DNA of 64,000 bases from Sporolactobacillus shoreae (GCF_004684935.1 NZ_SRJD01000002.1:124001-188000); one strand, 5' to 3'; counted from the stretch's first letter, positions 8,204 to 17,089 are shown. The notes: a model not told the origin generated them from the sequence alone. A program made the numbers and translations.

Positions 8204-8563
8204 TTGAGAAAAATCCTAATGACGCTTGCCATTGCCTTTTTGATCATATCCGGATTCTCTGATCAGGCACAGGCCCAAACACCAACAAAATCAATGACGG
8301 TTTCAGCATCAGCATACTGTGAAATGGGACGGACGGCCACAGGCTTCAGCTTCAAAAAGTATCCGAATGCGAAAGTCGTCGCTGTCGATCCCCGATACAT
8401 TCCACTTGGTTCCAAAGTGAAAATTCCGGGCTATGGCATCGCCATTGCCCGAGACACCGGCGGAGCGATCAAGGGCAAGAAGATCGACATTCATTTCAAA
8501 TCGCGCCACCAGGCACTCATGTGGGGCAGAAAAAATGTGAAAATAACGATTTACAGGAATTGA
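8204..8563 (+). CDS. Small secreted 3D-domain protein (YocH/Rpf2-like murein hydrolase fold)
   Basis: 119 residues from TTG 8204, which follows GTGAGGAGT; upstream in-frame ATG 8111 lacks a ribosome site and would not start with a signal peptide. A signal peptide (RKILMTLAIAFLIISGF, cut near QAQAQ) is followed directly by a 3D domain: SASAYCEMGRTATG, VVAVDPRYIPLGSKV, ARDTGGAIKG, KKIDIHF. The three conserved aspartates (VDP, RDTGG, IDI) are all there, so the fold resembling lytic transglycosylase MltA should be intact. Unlike many relatives it lacks LysM or SH3 domains and is only the catalytic-like module. Likely acts on the cell wall outside the membrane. Confidence 0.85.
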   Translation: MRKILMTLAIAFLIISGFSDQAQAQTPTKSMTVSASAYCEMGRTATGFSFKKYPNAKVVAVDPRYIPLGSKVKIPGYGIAIARDTGGAIKGKKIDIHFKSRHQALMWGRKNVKITIYRN

Positions 8564-8579
8564 ATTTCATAGAGATGAA

Positions 8580-8627
8580 GAATCGGGGAGAAAAGCAATG
8601 AGCTTTTCTCCCCGATTCTCTTTTCCC
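8580..8627 (+). terminator. Strong terminator after the 3D protein
   Basis: Perfect 17-bp inverted repeat (8580-8596 / 8602-8618, loop AATGA) followed by TCTTTTCCC. Confidence 0.9.
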
Positions 8628-8893
8628 TTCGTCAAAAAAAGGATTTAATTGAAAGCCGTCAACTGAATTAGTATTTGAATCGTTTGTTATCCGTCATGAG
8701 ATATTATAGTAAGTAGGTACGTTTTGTAATATTTTCTTTACCTTTAGTCCCTTGAAATCAGGGAAAAAAATTCCGATAATTAAAACATACTTGTTACTGA
8801 CATTTTTCGACTTAGAACCGTCAATTGTAAGATTTTGTCACGATCAAGCTTACTTCAGCGAAGAAAATCTTTTTTTAGAAAGGAGAGTGAAAA

Positions 8894-10690
8894 TTGAAAA
8901 AATGGTCTAAAAGTCTGGCAGCTGTTCTTTTATTTCTTTCAGTATTTGTAGGATTACTGACCACTCCCATGACAACGGAAGCTGCCTCTTCCTACACAGC
9001 ATATGTTACAGCTTCTTCTCTCCGATTACAGAATCAGGCAGGCAGCCGATATAAAACAGTGCGGACGCTGTACCGAAGTACAGCTGTTACTGTTACCGGG
9101 AAAAAAGGAAGCTATGCCAAAGTCAGATACGGCAGAGAGTCTGGCTATGTTCAGTCCAGGTATCTCAGCAAGTTCAGGCCATATAGCGCCTATGTCAGCG
9201 CACCCTCACTAAACGTGAGAAACCGCGCAAGCACTCACTTTAAATCTGTCGTTCTGTTACGCCGATTGACAAGAGTCACTGTATTTGGGAGAAGTGGGAG
9301 TTACTTAGAAGTTAGTGTGGGCAGCCGATCCGGTTATGTCCAATCCAAGTACATCAGCACATTTAGGCCGTTCAGCGCCTATGTCAATTCTCCGACCCTC
9401 AGTGTTCGTGACCGTGCGAGCAACCGCTTTAGAACGGTAACTCTATTACATATGGGCGCAAAAGTTACTGTGTTCGGGAGAAGTGGTAGCTATTCAGTGG
9501 TTCTGGTTGGTAGCCGAGTCGGCTATGTTCCTTCTGGCTATCTCGGCAATTTCATTCCCTATGGCGCTTATGTTACGGTTTCATCACTCTCGGTCCGGAC
9601 TGGCCCAAGTACTCACTATAGTGTGATAAGGTATCTTTACAAAAATACCAAAGTGACTGTTTATACGGCAGGGGGCGGATGGAGTAAGGTTGTTGCCGGT
9701 GGAACTAATGGTTATGTATCAAGTACATACATAAAGAGAGGCAGTCCGCCTAAACCGGTTGTTAAGGTACAGCCACAGCCTGTCGTCTATAAACCTCAAG
9801 CGGCAGCACCCCAAGTCCAGGCTTTCAAAGTCTATAGTGCTTATATAGGCTACGATAATTTGAATGTCCACAAATCACCGGATACTCAATCCACGGTTGT
9901 TATGCAGCTACGTGAACGGACGAAGATCAGCGTGATCGGACAGAGTGGGAGCTGGGTTAAAATCTCTTATGGTGGGAAGACCGGCTATGTTCTTAAGGAT
10001 AATGTGACAACTAATTTGAGTGACTTTAATCTGCCTCGACCGTCAGGAAGTCAGCTGGGAATCGATATTTCCCATTATCAGGGGACAGTCAATTTCACAG
10101 GAGTGAAAAAAAGCGGGATAAGCTTTGTGGTTATTAAAGCCAGTCAGGGTAGTGGCAGCAGCAGCATCACGGACAGTTATTTTCTGAACAACGCAGTTGC
10201 TGCGCAGAAAACCGGACTCAGCATCAATGCCTACCATTTCTTCACCGCAGCGACTATTTCAGATGCTAATAAAGAGGCAGATAATTTTGCCAGGATCCTG
10301 AACGCCGCAGCGAAAAAAGGGGTAAAGTTCCAGAATCTGTATCTGGATGTTGAGACGTCCAATAATATTCCTACTAAATCTTTAAAATCGACTTTGACGA
10401 ACAATGTCCTTGCATTCCTATCTCGGATGAGAATCAACTATCACTATAGTAATCTTGGTATCTACTCGAATAGCTTTTATTTCAACAACAATCTGGATTT
10501 GAATAAAATTGAGGCGCAGCCCGGCCAGCAAAGAATTCTGATCTGGCTGTCGCGATACCGTGGGGAAAGCACTTATTTAGGCCCAGGTTTCAGTGCGGAT
10601 CTGTGGCAGTATACGAGCAATGGAACCGTAAGCGGCGTGAATGGTGCAGTCGATCAGGATATTGCCTACTTTACAACTTATACAAATTGA
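8894..10690 (+). CDS. Secreted GH25 lysozyme with five SH3 repeats
   Basis: 598 residues from TTG 8894 (AAAGGAGAG before it). Signal peptide (residues 1-31, cut after TTEA), then five tandem bacterial SH3 units of ~72 residues starting near 34, 107, 179, 249 and 326, recognisable by AYV-x4-L-x-[VL]-[RH] and ending in GYV-x-S/L-x-Y. A proline/glutamine linker (VQPQPVVYKPQ) separates units four and five. A glycoside hydrolase 25 domain runs from about residue 388 (LGIDISHYQG) to the end, with the catalytic D-x-E pair in LYLDVET near 484-486 and LWQYTSNG late. It should cut the beta-1,4 link between N-acetylmuramic acid and N-acetylglucosamine in peptidoglycan; the SH3 array would hold it on the wall. 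Possible role: autolysis or attack on competitors. Confidence 0.9.
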   Translation: MKKWSKSLAAVLLFLSVFVGLLTTPMTTEAASSYTAYVTASSLRLQNQAGSRYKTVRTLYRSTAVTVTGKKGSYAKVRYGRESGYVQSRYLSKFRPYSAYVSAPSLNVRNRASTHFKSVVLLRRLTRVTVFGRSGSYLEVSVGSRSGYVQSKYISTFRPFSAYVNSPTLSVRDRASNRFRTVTLLHMGAKVTVFGRSGSYSVVLVGSRVGYVPSGYLGNFIPYGAYVTVSSLSVRTGPSTHYSVIRYLYKNTKVTVYTAGGGWSKVVAGGTNGYVSSTYIKRGSPPKPVVKVQPQPVVYKPQAAAPQVQAFKVYSAYIGYDNLNVHKSPDTQSTVVMQLRERTKISVIGQSGSWVKISYGGKTGYVLKDNVTTNLSDFNLPRPSGSQLGIDISHYQGTVNFTGVKKSGISFVVIKASQGSGSSSITDSYFLNNAVAAQKTGLSINAYHFFTAATISDANKEADNFARILNAAAKKGVKFQNLYLDVETSNNIPTKSLKSTLTNNVLAFLSRMRINYHYSNLGIYSNSFYFNNNLDLNKIEAQPGQQRILIWLSRYRGESTYLGPGFSADLWQYTSNGTVSGVNGAVDQDIAYFTTYTN

Positions 10691-10698
10691 GAGAGAAA

Positions 10699-10728
10699 AA
10701 TCAGGGTGATCCGGCTCTGATTTTTTTT
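10699..10728 (+). terminator. Terminator after the GH25 lysozyme
   Basis: AATCAGGG (10699-10706), 8-nt loop, CTCTGATT (10715-10722), then a T run to 10728. Confidence 0.75.
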
Positions 10729-10750
10729 GATCTGTGCGGTTTTAATGGCA

Positions 10751-10759
10751 TGTTATAAT
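10751..10759 (+). promoter_or_regulatory. Extended -10 promoter for the M30 protease
   Basis: TG at 10751-10752 plus TATAAT at 10754-10759, 46 bp before the start codon; no good -35 at the usual distance. Confidence 0.55.
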
Positions 10760-10805
10760 AGAAACAATCAAATCTATGAATCTGTGAAATTTTGGGAGGT
10801 ACAGC

Positions 10806-12905
10806 ATGTCAAAGTTGAAAAAATTCTCGGCCATGCTTATCGCTTCCCTGGTCATCTTTTCTTTTTCTGCGGGAGTTATTCCAGTAGGGCAAGCCAGGGC
10901 ACAGACGACCACTGTTCCTGTTTTGATCAGCAATGAATCAACCGATGGGAACAGTACGGTCAGTGGCATAGTCTTTGACCGGCGTTCCGGTGGGAGAACG
11001 GATTATGTCAAGCCGTTTACGCCACCGGCTGTTACAAACAATCTGTTCCGAAAAAATTCGCTCCTCCGCTCTGTTTCCAAATCGGAGCAAATGGGTGCGA
11101 CACGCACTTTCTACGTTTCCAATCTCTCAACGAATCTATACTATACTGAAAAAGCGACGCTGGAATATGTGGGGACACACGCCGATGTCTGGGTTGGAGA
11201 TTCTCAGCTTACCTCAGCGGACGCAGCGAAACTGGGTCAGGAATTCGACAATAAGATTTACGCGTCGGACGTCAATAATTTCGGCGATCCGTCGGATGTG
11301 GATCGAAACGGCAAGGTCGAAATTCTGTGTTATGACATTCAGGACGGATTTAATTTAGATTCAGGCGGCGCATACGATGCAGGATATTTTGACCCGAGAG
11401 ATCTATTCCCGATAGAGGATTCAAATCAGTCCGAGATCTTTTACATAGACACGAATCCCTCAATGGGGACCGGTCCAGTCAAAGATGTGAGTGAGGCTTA
11501 TACGACACTGGCCCACGAATTCCAGCACATGATTAACTTTAATCAGAAAGTGTTTGTGCAGAACGGGGCGCCCATGGACACCTGGATGAACGAAGGCTTG
11601 TCAATGGCGGCGGAGCAGATTTACAGCGGTAGTCCGGAGCTGGATCAAATTGACAACTATAACAGTGATGAGAACATCGCCGATGGTCAGTCGCTTCTTT
11701 ATTGGGATTACTCTGGAGACACGATCGCCAACTATGCGCTGTCCTATCTATTCATGGAGTATCTCCGAATCCAGTCCGGCCAAGGAAACAGTATTTATAA
11801 ACAGCTGATTGACGATCCGCACAGTGATTATCTGGCGGTTCAGGATCTCATTCATAAGTATATTGATCCGAAAATGTCCTTCGGCACGTTCATGAATGAT
11901 TTTCGAATCGCATTATATCTGAAAAGGAGTACGGGAAGATTCGGCTTTCACAATGAACCTGGATTTCAAGCTCTGAAGTCATTAACCGATACAGACTCAA
12001 GTTCATTAAGTCTGCGGGGTGGTGGTGCCATCGTCAAATGGATGAATCCGTCATCCATACCGAAACAGCCCGCGAAAGGCATTACTTATACCAATCTTGA
12101 TAACGGGCAGCTCTATGACACGACCCCTCCGGCTGTGCCCGGAGTCAGCCCGGTGGCGAATAATAACACGTCGGTCAGCGGTACGGCTGAAAAGAATTCG
12201 GTCATTACTATTACAACAGGTGGCCAGCAAATCGGCATCGGCAATACAGATGGATTGGGCAGATACACCGTTAAGATCCTCGCGCAAAGGGCGGGAACAT
12301 GGCTGGCTGTCAGTGCCACCGATGCAGCCGGAAATGAAAGCGGCACGAAATCAGTCAGGGTTATGCAGCAGTCCAGGGCTTTAAGCAGCTCGCAGGTGAA
12401 AGTGGCGAATAACCACGGGAGATCTGACGCGATCTACATCAGCCACTTGCAGAACGGATCGGTTATCCGCCTCTACGATGCCCGGAAACATTGGATAAAA
12501 ACACAGACGGTAAAAGGAAATTCAACCGCTTTATACGTCCGGCAGCTGGGCAGCCGGTCGGGAGATATCTATGTATCGATCACGCAGCCTTACATGGGCA
12601 CAAGCAACTGGACAAAAATCTACTTCAGCGGTGAAGTCTCCGGAACACTCAGCTCTAGCCAGATCAAAGTTTATAATTACAGATATCATGACGATCAAGT
12701 CAGAGTTTACCGAATTACTAAAGGGGATTACATTAAAGTCTATAATTCGAGAAAGAGATTAATTGCGAGAAAGACATCAACTGGCCGCTCGACCATCCTG
12801 TACATCAGGCAGCTTGGGAAAGGCGCCGGACGCGTTTACGTGACGGTGACCCATTTCCATATGCGGGAAAGCGGCATGAAGAGGGTGGGTTACAGGAGAG
12901 AATAA
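10806..12905 (+). CDS. Secreted M30-family (hyicolysin-like) zinc metalloprotease with Ig-like and paired C-terminal repeats
   Basis: 699 residues from ATG 10806 (GGGAGGT before it). Signal peptide to about residue 33 (ARAQT). The protease domain, ~90-415, carries the zinc motif HEFQHMINF near residues 238-246 and a downstream WMNEGLSMAAEQ whose glutamates can supply the third ligand; DVDRNGKVEIL looks like a calcium-type loop. After it come a bacterial Ig-like domain (~440-525, PPAVPGVSPVANNNTSVSGTAE) and two similar ~85-residue units (from LSSSQVKV and LSSSQIKV), each with a RQLG-x-[RG]-x-G-[DR] turn, which I do not recognise. No sortase or membrane anchor. It follows the lysozyme gene, so wall-associated or extracellular protein breakdown is likely. 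Confidence 0.85.
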   Translation: MSKLKKFSAMLIASLVIFSFSAGVIPVGQARAQTTTVPVLISNESTDGNSTVSGIVFDRRSGGRTDYVKPFTPPAVTNNLFRKNSLLRSVSKSEQMGATRTFYVSNLSTNLYYTEKATLEYVGTHADVWVGDSQLTSADAAKLGQEFDNKIYASDVNNFGDPSDVDRNGKVEILCYDIQDGFNLDSGGAYDAGYFDPRDLFPIEDSNQSEIFYIDTNPSMGTGPVKDVSEAYTTLAHEFQHMINFNQKVFVQNGAPMDTWMNEGLSMAAEQIYSGSPELDQIDNYNSDENIADGQSLLYWDYSGDTIANYALSYLFMEYLRIQSGQGNSIYKQLIDDPHSDYLAVQDLIHKYIDPKMSFGTFMNDFRIALYLKRSTGRFGFHNEPGFQALKSLTDTDSSSLSLRGGGAIVKWMNPSSIPKQPAKGITYTNLDNGQLYDTTPPAVPGVSPVANNNTSVSGTAEKNSVITITTGGQQIGIGNTDGLGRYTVKILAQRAGTWLAVSATDAAGNESGTKSVRVMQQSRALSSSQVKVANNHGRSDAIYISHLQNGSVIRLYDARKHWIKTQTVKGNSTALYVRQLGSRSGDIYVSITQPYMGTSNWTKIYFSGEVSGTLSSSQIKVYNYRYHDDQVRVYRITKGDYIKVYNSRKRLIARKTSTGRSTILYIRQLGKGAGRVYVTVTHFHMRESGMKRVGYRRE

Positions 12906-12995
12906 ATGAGTTTTTTAGCTATAGGTGTAGGGTCAGAAATTGTTGGGAATGGCGACCATGACCTTTGTAACCAACTAAAGATACAGGGAACATCA

Positions 12996-13038
12996 GGTAA
13001 CAGCGACCGGAGAAGACCGGCCACCTGTTGCCTTTTTT
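12996..13038 (+). terminator. Terminator after the M30 protease
   Basis: Imperfect 15-bp stem GGTAACAGCGACCGG / CCGGCCACCTGTTGCC with a short loop, then TTTTTT at 13033-13038. The rest of 12906-13240 shows nothing else except a TATAAT at 13158-13163 that may start the next gene. Confidence 0.8.
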
Positions 13039-13240
13039 AATTGGAGTAGGGAAAAAGGCAGGGTGTTTTTTGTCGAAAAAGACAGAATCGCCCTTAACAG
13101 GCATAATATTCCGGATTTTTAGGCATAACGGCCGTGTTCAGGACTTTTCCAGATTTCTATAATACAGGAAAAGATGCCATTTAAAATGGGATGGACTTTG
13201 GCTTTTGGATCAAATCCCGATGAAAGGGAGATACGAAATT

Positions 13241-13582
13241 ATGGGGAGATCGGACGTACTGGAATCTATTTTCCGTACACTGGCCCATCGATCGGCTGAT
13301 CTGGACGATCAAATCAATCGGCTGAAGCGGGCAAAGCAGGAGCTGGCACAGGAGCAGGAAGCGGATTTACAGGATCTCCACCTTTTACTGAACCCCGAGA
13401 TGGGCGGGGAATGGGAAGGATCCCGTGCCCGCGCCTTTAACCGTAAACGGGATGACGCACGGGACGCGATGAAAAACCATTTGAGCCATGATCTCGCTCT
13501 ATATCAGCAGCGGATTGATGATCAAATGGCCATTCTGAAGCGGGAGGGGAACCACCTTCAGACCATCGGGGCCCATGGCTAA
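13241..13582 (+). CDS. DUF5082/YwqH-like small helical protein of an LXG locus
   Basis: 113 residues from ATG 13241, preceded by AAAGGGAG at 10 nt; the longer TTG 13205 frame has no such site. Helical and coiled (LDDQINRLKRAKQELAQEQEA, helix break, EMGGEWEGSRARAF, then a second helix). The W-x-G turn flanked by helices is typical of the WXG100-like helper proteins that accompany LXG toxins of the type VII (Yuk/Ess) secretion system, such as YwqH in Bacillus. In B. subtilis the order is ywqH-ywqI-ywqJ; here the same order is followed by decayed versions of the next two. It is itself uninterrupted, but its partners are broken, so it may have lost its function. Confidence 0.6.
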   Translation: MGRSDVLESIFRTLAHRSADLDDQINRLKRAKQELAQEQEADLQDLHLLLNPEMGGEWEGSRARAFNRKRDDARDAMKNHLSHDLALYQQRIDDQMAILKREGNHLQTIGAHG

Positions 13583-13669
13583 GGACGCCGAATCCCTGCT
13601 CACTCAGGGTAAAAAAGGTTTGGATGCTTTTGATCATCAACTGGTACAAATCAGGAGGCGGATGTACCA

Positions 13670-13867
13670 GTGTACGAAATTGAGCTTCATAAAGATGCGG
13701 TCGATGTCCGAATGGATGAGACGGAACGTGCCCTTGATCGGTTGTCTCTTCCTTCCCCGCCATCTCACAGAAAGAATCATCTAGCGGTCACCGGTGCCTG
13801 GACATTGCCGGCCTCCATAAAAGTATCACGGCAGCCCAAGCCCGTGCTAAAGACTATGAAACGCTGA
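13670..13867 (+). pseudogene. Truncated DUF5344/YwqI-like gene
   Basis: GTG 13670 sits behind a perfect AGGAGG (13653-13658). The first ~45 residues (YEIELHKDAVDVRMDETERA ... KNHLAVTGAW) look like YwqI-type proteins, a second helper of LXG toxins. After about 13795 the family homology ends and LXG-domain sequence begins in another frame, so the 3' half of this gene and the start of the toxin gene have apparently been deleted and joined. Confidence 0.6.
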
Positions 13868-14800
13868 AAGGCCAGTTTCAGGAGTTAAAGACGGCATTCC
13901 AGCAGATCACCGGCCTCGGCAAGGATTTCCAGGGCAAGGGGGCTGATGCGATCAAACAATTTTACCGTGCGCAGGCTAACGTTGTTGATACCTGGCTTGA
14001 TCTGATTGATCAACAGATTGTCTACTACCGGAGTATCCCCGGTGCAATCAACAAAAAGCATCTGGACGAGCAAGCCTCTGTCCAGGTCCCTTTTCTTGAG
14101 GATGATCTGGCCACCGGCTACTATCGCTCGAAAGAAATGATTACCCAGCAGCGCGAGGCGATCGGAAAAATCCTGAGCCGTATCTCTAACCTCGTACCGC
14201 TCACGGTGTTTTCCAACCGCGCCGTGGACCAGGCGGAAGATAAGCGGCGCAAGATGGTCACGGATGTCCGCGACCTTGATCAGCACCTCAACGCAGAATA
14301 CCAGAAGGCCACCGAAGGCCTTCCATGCAAGTAGAACCTATCAATTGTACAACGAAGGGCAAAAGCAGAGAAAAGCGAGGATGGAAAAAGAGGCCGAGGC
14401 CAGTCTCCCGTTTGATCTGAAAATGAAATTAGTGGAGAATAAAATAGAAAGAGGCATTGGTCAGGGGCTGATCGACACCGTCAAGGATACGGCCCTCGGC
14501 ATCATCGAGACGGTTCAACACCCCATCCAAACCTCTGTGGGGATCTATGGTACCCTTTCAAACTGAAATCTGACTTCGGCGCTGCTTGCTCAGTCGATTT
14601 CCGATTCCTACGAACGGAATATAGTGTATGGCGACGCCTATACCCGGTCCAGATGGATCACCTATGCGGTGACCATGATCGCGACTTCAGTTGTTGGCAC
14701 AAAAGGGATTGACAAGGTCGGCAAAGCAGCAGACGTGGCTAAACTAGGAAGCCTGGCCTCCGGTACCGTCACAAAGTGGGCAAAGCCGCCGGAGAATTAA
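13798..14800 (+). pseudogene. Decayed LXG polymorphic toxin gene (YwqJ-type)
   Basis: Frame 1 from 13798 to 14334 encodes an LXG domain lacking only its first residues (DIAGLHKSITAAQARAKDYE ... GKGADAIKQFYRAQ ... VPFLEDDLATGYYRSK). At about 14328 the homology moves to frame 2 (YQLYNEGQKQRKARMEKEAE ... DTALGIIETVQHPIQTSVG) and stops at 14566. It then resumes in a third frame with the hallmark of the LXG pre-toxin linker (YGDAYTRSRWITYAVTMIAT ... SVVGTKG) up to the TAA at 14798-14800. There are thus at least two frameshifts plus a 5' deletion, and no C-terminal toxin domain is left. In intact relatives LXG proteins are exported by type VII secretion and kill neighbouring bacteria. Confidence 0.85.
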
Positions 14801-14851
14801 AAGATATGACTCCCTACTCCTGTATGATAATTTTTGAAGGGTGGGTTTGCC

Positions 14852-15637
14852 ATGATTGATATCCATTGCCACATACTGCCTGGTATTGACGACGGTGCTG
14901 AAAATGAACAGATGTCACTGGCGATGGCCAGGCAGGCGGTGTCTGAAGGCATCACACAGATTGTTGCCACACCACACCACAATAATCGTTACTGGAATAA
15001 TCCCCGTTCATCTATTATGAAGATGGTACAGTCTATTAATCGGTTATTGAAGCAAAATCAGATTAATCTTACCGTTTTACCAGGTCAGGAACCGAGAATT
15101 TTCGGTGAAATGGCAAACGATGAAACAGAGCGAGAACTGTTAACGGTCAATGATAACAAGAAATACATCCTCGTGGAATTCCCGACTCACCATGTTCCAA
15201 GGTATGCTCAGCAGCTCTTTTTCGATCTCCAAGTTAAAGGCATCACACCAGTAATAGTACATCCGGAACGTAATCAGGAGATCTTCGACCATCCTGAGAT
15301 TCTCTACTCCTTCATTACGCATGGTGCACTTTCCCAGGTAACAGCATCTAGTTTGATCGGTGAAAACGGGAGAAAGGTAAGAAAGCGCACCATTCAATTT
15401 ATTGATCATAATCTGGTCCACTTTATCGCATCAGATGCACATAATGTGACTAAACGGCCTTTTTTTATAAAACGAGCCTTCAGGGAATTGGACAATGAAT
15501 TTGGCCAAGAACTTTCAGATATTTTTAAGAAAAACGCTGAATTACTGATTAAAGGCAATCAGGTAAATCGGAATGAACCTGTAGAATTAAGAGAGAAGAA
15601 ATTCCCGAGGCTATTCTCCCGAGGCTATTCTAATTAA
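14852..15637 (+). CDS. PHP-family tyrosine-protein phosphatase (CpsB/YwqE type)
   Basis: 261 residues from ATG 14852 (GAAGGGTGGG before it). Starts with the metal-binding MIDIHCHILPGIDDGA; other PHP ligands appear in VATPHHNNRY, PGQEPRI, VIVHPERNQEI and IASDAHNV, the five-motif pattern of CpsB/CapC/YwqE phosphatases. These manganese enzymes remove phosphate from bacterial tyrosine kinases that control capsule or exopolysaccharide synthesis. No cognate kinase, modulator or sugar dehydrogenase is adjacent. In B. subtilis ywqE lies in the same neighbourhood as ywqHIJ, so this is a shared, rearranged locus. The C-terminal tail repeats FSRGYSN-like residues before the stop. Confidence 0.85.
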   Translation: MIDIHCHILPGIDDGAENEQMSLAMARQAVSEGITQIVATPHHNNRYWNNPRSSIMKMVQSINRLLKQNQINLTVLPGQEPRIFGEMANDETERELLTVNDNKKYILVEFPTHHVPRYAQQLFFDLQVKGITPVIVHPERNQEIFDHPEILYSFITHGALSQVTASSLIGENGRKVRKRTIQFIDHNLVHFIASDAHNVTKRPFFIKRAFRELDNEFGQELSDIFKKNAELLIKGNQVNRNEPVELREKKFPRLFSRGYSN

Positions 15638-15689
15638 TGGATTGAATCAAAACGGTCTTGATTACGGGCTTATTCCTCATTTAGAAATA

Positions 15690-16286
15690 TTAATTTTTCT
15701 TTTTCAGCAACTCTTCCTTCAAGGGTTTCAACTTTGTCCGTAAACTCTTTTTCCAGGAGCGGACGGTATGCTCGGAAACTTGTGCGGCTTCGGCAATTTG
15801 CCGGGTGTCCCAATCGCCGAATAACGTGAGGTTGAGGTACTGGGTTTCACGAGGACTAAGCGTGGGGAGATGATCTTCGAGGAGTCGGAGCATTTGGATT
15901 CTTAGCGGTTCTGTGAATTCATCAGGGATGTCGTATGAGGTATCTGTACTGCTGTACGCTTCACGGCTTGCATTTTTATAGTGCTTTCGGAGGTAATCGG
16001 AGAGTCTGCCGTTCATAGTTATTGTCGCAAAGGAGATAAATACATTTTCTGGATGCTTTTCATGGCCAACTTTGGTGATGTCGAACTTCTCATTGGCTTC
16101 CCAAAATGCGTAGCGGGCAATTTGAAGCAGGTCATCGTAATCGGAGGTGCTGTACAGATAGCTGGCGTACTTGAAGGTGTTCTGTTTCACAACTTTAAGA
16201 ATCTTCGGTTCGTACTTCTTCATCAGTCTCTCAAAAGAATCGTGTGCAGGCTCAAACGGGGCGGCAAAATAGTCGGTAAATGGCAT
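15690..16286 (-). CDS. Sigma-70-family RNA polymerase sigma factor
   Basis: 198 residues. Region 2 (about 20-95) includes YDDLLQIARYAFWEANEKFD, the core-binding/-10 element; region 4 (about 135-185) ends in a helix-turn-helix, DTRQIAEAAQVSEHTVRSWK. No region 1.1 or 3, so it is a small alternative sigma factor, somewhat larger than typical ECF types and similar in build to SigH/ComX-like or phage-like factors. The stem LSPRETQYLNL is characteristic of region 4.1. ATG at 16286 has AAAGGAG before it. No anti-sigma gene is adjacent. Target genes are unknown. Confidence 0.82.
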   Translation of the reverse strand: MPFTDYFAAPFEPAHDSFERLMKKYEPKILKVVKQNTFKYASYLYSTSDYDDLLQIARYAFWEANEKFDITKVGHEKHPENVFISFATITMNGRLSDYLRKHYKNASREAYSSTDTSYDIPDEFTEPLRIQMLRLLEDHLPTLSPRETQYLNLTLFGDWDTRQIAEAAQVSEHTVRSWKKSLRTKLKPLKEELLKKKN

Positions 16287-16421
16287 AATGGTGGAGCTCC
16301 TTTCGGGGATTCATTTTTTTATCACTCTTAATGGGGGTGAAGCGGAGAGAAGAGAGGGCTTGCCAAAGAATGATGCGGCTTCTGTCATAAATTGCTCTTT
16401 AATCTATATATAGGGAGGACA

Positions 16422-16505
16422 ATGAAAAATGGTGGGAAGAGTAGGACCAAAATTGTTTTTCTCCAGAATATGAGGATAGAAAAGGGGCAGCCATCTCAGA
16501 AATAG
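16422..16505 (+). CDS. Possible 27-residue peptide
   Basis: ATG 16422 is preceded by an excellent AGGGAGGAC site and a TATATATAG stretch; the frame runs 27 codons to TAG 16503-16505. The peptide is basic (KNGGKSRTKIVF...). Its 3' end enters an inverted repeat (GCAGCCATC ... GATGGCTGC, 16489-16519). The rest of 16287-16704, between the sigma factor and the next gene, shows nothing else I can support. Confidence 0.3.
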   Translation: MKNGGKSRTKIVFLQNMRIEKGQPSQK

Positions 16506-16704
16506 GGATGGCTGCTCTCGCAGTTATCTTGTGGATTGGTCGAATAAGATGTTCGGGAAGAGTTGCTGTATTGACATGTAAGGGGTCCGGTGATCGCCAG
16601 AATTTAGAAGCTTTTGTATTGCCTGTCTCATTGAGGCCTCCTATGTATGCCGAACGCCGATGTCGGTCATATTGCTAGTAGCTGTTTAATAAGAAGGAGA
16701 TGCA

Positions 16705-16908
16705 TTGGCGATGAATAATGATGAGATTATTACGGAACTGGGATCGGAAGCGGTTCTAAACTATGAGCGGATCACGGCAATTTTTTACTTGCTCATGGAA
16801 AAAGGGATCATCACGGAAGCTGAGTTCAGTGAGAAATTCAAGGAGATTCACAAGCATTTTGACGAGCACCTGAAAAGTATCCTTGGCGAAGATGTGCAAA
16901 CGGAATAA
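16705..16908 (+). CDS. Small acidic helical protein, unknown function
   Basis: 67 residues from TTG 16705, or 65 from ATG 16711; AAGGAG at about 16692-16697 favours TTG. The sequence NYERITAIFYLLMEKGIITEAEF reads as two helices; the block LMEKGIITEAEF resembles the short subunit-helix found in several enzyme accessory proteins, but I do not assign a family. No signal peptide or membrane segment. It stands alone between the sigma factor and the fructanase, with its own terminator. Confidence 0.6.
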   Translation: MAMNNDEIITELGSEAVLNYERITAIFYLLMEKGIITEAEFSEKFKEIHKHFDEHLKSILGEDVQTE

Positions 16909-16935
16909 TGGTGAATCAGTCCTACAAAGGCAGTG

Positions 16936-16970
16936 AGGAGATTTCCAATTGACGGAGATCTCCCTTTTTA
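16936..16970 (+). terminator. Terminator after the 67-residue protein
   Basis: GAGGAGATTTCC, loop AATTGAC, GGAGATCTCCC, then TTTTTAT. Confidence 0.7.
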
Positions 16971-17061
16971 TTGGGGGACTGCGTAGGGTATGGTTGGGGC
17001 AGCCATTTCATGGATCAATCGAACAAGATTGTTCCGTAAGGATCGTTGGTCTCGCCATGGA

Positions 17062-17089
17062 AAAAGCCACCATCTTTTGATGGCGGCTC
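17062..17089 (-). terminator. Terminator of the GH32 fructanase
   Basis: Minus-strand stem AGCCGCCATC, loop AAAA, GATGGTGGCT, followed by TTTTTCC; 57 bp after the fructanase stop. Confidence 0.75.

Noticed and set aside
16489-16519. Inverted repeat GCAGCCATC...GATGGCTGC as a terminator
   Set aside because: No T run and no gene clearly ending there.
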